The position numbers were made by a program, and so were the translations under genes. Positions 61,213-64,000 of a stretch of 64,000 bases of DNA are shown here, in pieces (the stretch's first letter is position 1; each line of letters begins with the position of its first letter). Origin of the DNA: Rhynchonema sp. JSB1_4. Taxonomy: Eukaryota; Nematoda; Chromadorea; Monhysterida; Xyalidae. The stretch lies in NCBI GenBank assembly GCA_030248065.1, contig JASAMV010002125.1, positions 83,011 to 147,010 on the forward strand, read 5' to 3'. The notes beneath the pieces were generated by a model. The model ran no database searches. It worked only from the letters and a program-made list of their open reading frames with translations, and was not told the origin of the DNA.

Positions 61213-62922
61213 TCAAACCACATAACTATGTTTGTGTGCCAGTGGTTGTAAGCATTCCATGGCCAGGCATTTCATAAACGCCTGTTTCAGGTCATTTGCC
61301 CATCTTGACCGTGGACTCCACAGTACGTACACAAAGAACATCACGCCGTAGTGCGCGTAGTAGAGCAGATGCGACACAGCGTCCGCTATACGCTCGGCGG
61401 CAGTCGCTAAATGCGAATAGTACTGTATAGTGGCCAATTTTGAACGGATTTGTGAAAAAACTTATTGTCGGATTTGTGTTTCACGACAACACCGAAGTCG
61501 TAAGGTCATGTCTGTTACCAACGGATCTTCAGGGCGAACTTTGCAGTGGATCTTCTACGGTTCGTCCCCCAATTTGCATACTACTTTCCACGTCCACCAA
61601 TATTGTATAGTGTGAACGAAACACCGATATCCAGATAAAGTCACTATAGCGGGTCGACACCATTTCTATGCGAGAGCGTAACCGGGTTCGACAGGGCAGC
61701 CGTAAAGCTGGCAAGTGGTTATTTAGTCTGGCGCTAAGACTACACTTATATGAGGTGTTTGGAGGTCAGCTCTGGCTGTCTGGTGTCTGTTTAACTGACA
61801 AGACCCAGAGCCGCGGTACTGGACTTTGGGTCAAAACCCCACCACGCGTCATATGCACCCCAGTACCCTTAGACTAATATATCCCGCGTGTATATCAAAA
61901 GACTAACTCAACCACAAAAAGGTCCCCACCTTGCGCTGTGTCATCTTCGTGCCAAAACAACGAATTATAGGCGCGCATGATGTAGTTGGGCAGAGTCATC
62001 AGGATGAACATTGATGTGACCACAGCTAGCGTTTTGGTAAGCCTGCGGAAGTAGAATTCCTTGATCGTAGCAATTTCAATCAGTAAATTCGTTAAGAGAT
62101 CAATAAAACAATCAATCATCAATTCAATTACCTCATATGCGAGAACGAAGGCATACCATTTCTCGACAACATTGATTGTTCGCTGCCAACAGTTGTTGAC
62201 GGATGTGATGACGGTTTGTTATTCGTCCGTACCGACAGCACAATCTCGTCAGGCACCCGTGCGTACCCGGCTTTGCCGCCTCGCCCCCCAAAAAAAGGCC
62301 AAGCAGCCTAACCACCCAAACCACAGCCCCACAAATTAGAACCCCCCAGAGACAGGAAACGCCACTCCCCCCAAAAAACAAAGCCCCCCAAATATAGCCT
62401 TCCCACCCTCTCCCAAACATCACCCCAATAAACAGAGCCCCAAAACATAGCCCCAATAAACAGAGCCCCTCGAAAAACTACAGCCCCCCTAAACAGACTC
62501 AAACCCCCACCCCCAGAGATCGGAAACGGGCCTCACCCCCCAAAGTAAACAGAGACCCCCGAAAAAAACAGAGATTTCAGAAACGGGCCTCATTCCCCCT
62601 CAAAGAAAACAGAGCCCCCACTTAGTCCGCCCCCCCTAGTCTAATCTAGAAATAGAAAGAACTAACATTTTGCTTACCTTTTTTCGTTACATTTTTCTCA
62701 GCGTTGGACGACAACCCACGTCCTTTTCGAAATCCTCTCTTCTTGGGCATCGTCGTTGTGTTGTTGTTGCTGTTATTATTATTATTCTTTTGGTGTTGTT
62801 GTTGCTGTTGTTGTTGTTGCAGTTTCTGTTGATAGCGAATCTGAAAAATGAAGTGGTAGGTGATAAACCAGTCAGTACCAGCGTAAATCCAATAGCAATT
62901 ATCAATACGCAATACCTGCGCT
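61213..62922 (-). CDS. Rhodopsin-class GPCR, 3' half (TM5 end to C-terminus)
   Basis: Minus-strand exons: 62879 to at least 62922, 62678-62840, 62132-62270, 61930-62042 and 61213-61406 (TGA). Phases agree (0, 1, 2, 1). The TM5 end is YCVLIIAIGFTLIRY, made across a 38-base intron. Loop 3 is unusual: a Gln run, then Asn/Thr runs, a basic patch (KKRGFRKGRG) and a Ser-rich part. TM6 is LAVVTSMFILMTLPNYIM. TM7 is HLLYYAHYGVMFFVYVLW followed by SPRSRW, so the NPxxY motif is replaced by FFVYV, as in several invertebrate peptide receptors. The C-tail is short. TM1-TM4 exons were not found. The acceptor before TM7 (CATTTAG) was chosen because it alone keeps phase. The 62271-62677 intron is a C-rich repeat. 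Confidence 0.65.
61768..61862 (+). repeat. Interspersed repeat family G, copy 3
   Basis: GCTCTGGCTGTCTGGTGTCT, ACCCAGAGCCGCGGTACTGG, GGTCAAAACC, CACCACGCGTCATATGCACC. It lies inside the TM6-TM7 intron of the GPCR. Confidence 0.7.
62275..62640. repeat. C/A-rich repeat, core AACAGAGCCCC
   Basis: AAACAGAGCCCC, CCCCCAAAAAA and GGAAACG(C/G)GCC blocks recur irregularly over about 365 bp in a GPCR intron. Almost no G/T tracts on this strand; long homopolymer C runs. Confidence 0.8.
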
Positions 62923-63773
62923 CTATTTCAGGCAAAAAAACGAAAAACACGCGCTCACTTGCCTTGTCCCACGGCATCAATGAAAAAACATACACGTGAC
63001 TCGCACGTGAATGAGACACGTCACCGCAGCAACAGCCAATCACCGCAGCGAACGGCTGCTGCTGATTGGCTGACCCCGCCCACAGCGCGAAATGCGCTTG
63101 GAAGAAAATTTCGCAATGCGAAAAACATTTCGGACGACCGTACGAGTGATAGAAGCAAAAAATAAAAAATCGGGCTCCATAGGGCGGTACAAAATGACAA
63201 GAGCTTCAGATTGATATGCGACTCGACCGGATTCATTCAGTTTCCTGGGAGGAGATAGCAATCACGCAAAACATGTCGCCGCCGGACTGCACTTTTTTCG
63301 GGTGGCTGAAAAACCACTTTATACTGCACCGATTGCACCCAAATTTTCAGCGTCTTGTACAGGTTCAATCAGCTCCCGAAAGCAATCAAAACATCTTCGA
63401 AAACCGAACACACGCCTTCACGCCAGCACCCCCGATTTAACACGTCAGGTATAGGGAAAAATCGGTTTTTCCAGCCTGCTGATGTTTCACGCGCATGTCA
63501 ATATTTCTTTTTGCCAAAAGCTTTACCTACATCAAGGTGTCTTTCATATACACAAAAGACCAACCGCCAGTCTCAACTCCTTGCACTCAACTTTTCTAAT
63601 AACAAGATACACACAACGCTAACGCGTTGTCTTCAGAATATACAGTATGTCCCGTGATATTCGTGGGCTTCAACCAACCGGCCAGCCATAAAGTCGACCC
63701 TTAACGCTAGCTAACATTAGCAGGTGTGAGGTCAGCGAGCCAGTATAACCACCATTCTGCTCCGTTCTTGCAG
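62923..63773. other. Between two divergent GPCR genes
   Basis: No clear exon. A 74-codon plus frame (63216-63440) has no helix or domain. The missing 5' exons of the minus GPCR and of the plus GPCR should lie here or beyond. Confidence 0.4.
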
Positions 63774-63922
63774 CGACGTCGGTTGCCGTCTATTGACGTA
63801 CGTGTCGCACGTGGCTGACTGGGTGTGCGCGTGGTCAATCGCGATGGTCACCATTGACCGGGTGCTGACATTGACACGGCCGGACTGTCTCAAATCGGCC
63901 AGTTGCACCAAAGTGGTTGTTG
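63774..63922 (+). CDS. Rhodopsin-class GPCR, TM3 exon (gene runs off the window)
   Basis: The exon lies between TTCTTGCAG and a strong donor GTAAGT at 63923. It encodes a Cys (GCR, the conserved disulfide position at the top of TM3), then LLTYVSHVADWVCAWSIAMV and TIDRVLTLTRPD. TIDRVL corresponds to the E/DRY motif at the cytoplasmic end of TM3, with Tyr replaced by Val. Phases are 2 in and 1 out. It lies on the strand opposite to the 61.2-62.9 kb GPCR, so it is a different gene. TM1-2 exons upstream were not identified. Confidence 0.6.
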
Positions 63923-64000
63923 GTAAGTCGCTTGGGGGGCGGGAGCGTACCGCATCGGACGGATAAGGGAAGGACAAATGAAATAGAGGCATGGAGTACA

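Overview
This window is a stretch of animal nuclear DNA. Every gene I can support is split by spliceosomal introns (GT-AG, plus one candidate GC-AG). Acceptors are often TTTCAG-like, and exons joined by eye keep their reading phase. The secreted-protein modules (EB/lustrin cysteine repeats, an ET/Ly6-type three-finger domain, C-type lectin, PAN and Sushi domains) and the neuropeptide-type GPCRs fit a protostome. A nematode or other ecdysozoan is my best guess, but I cannot fix the species. About half of the window is repeats: hAT and Tc1/mariner-like non-autonomous elements, fold-back elements, tRNA-derived repeats, minisatellites and very long (GT)n tracts.

Layout. 0.1-1.2 kb (+): 3' part of a secreted EB/lustrin cysteine-rich protein. 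3.0-5.0 kb (+): a complete C1GALT1-like type II Golgi glycosyltransferase. 8.4-9.4 kb (+): a small secreted three-finger (ET/Ly6) protein. 11.0-14.2 kb (+): a complete short-chain dehydrogenase/reductase. 15.4-16.9 kb: a large inverted-repeat element. 17.0-20.2 kb (-): a C-type lectin + PAN gene whose last visible intron holds a nest of transposons. 20.3-21.8 kb: a 1.45 kb fold-back element with a TA target duplication. 22.2-22.8 kb (-): phase-consistent exons of unknown function. 23.2-24.7 kb: two tandem arrays. 24.7-27.1 kb (+): a selectin-like C-type lectin + Sushi + transmembrane protein. 28.2-28.9 kb (+): an Ala/Thr/Asn repeat protein whose frame stays open past a UGA.

30.5-34.7 kb (-): a seven-exon rhodopsin-class GPCR with all seven helices (FMRFamide-receptor-like). 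34.7-56.7 kb: gene-poor DNA made of MITEs, hairpins, tRNA-derived repeats and (GT)n. 56.8-57.1 kb (-): a probable terminal exon. 58.1-58.9 kb: a 269-bp tandem repeat. 59.9-60.2 kb (-): a possible membrane-protein terminal exon. 61.2-62.9 kb (-): 3' half of a second GPCR. 63.8-63.9 kb (+): a TM3 exon of a third GPCR that runs off the end.

The genes do not form a pathway. The common theme is cell-surface and secreted proteins (two lectin-type genes, three GPCRs, two cysteine-rich secreted proteins) in transposon-rich DNA. Exon borders below come from reading frames, splice phase and family resemblance, without transcript data.
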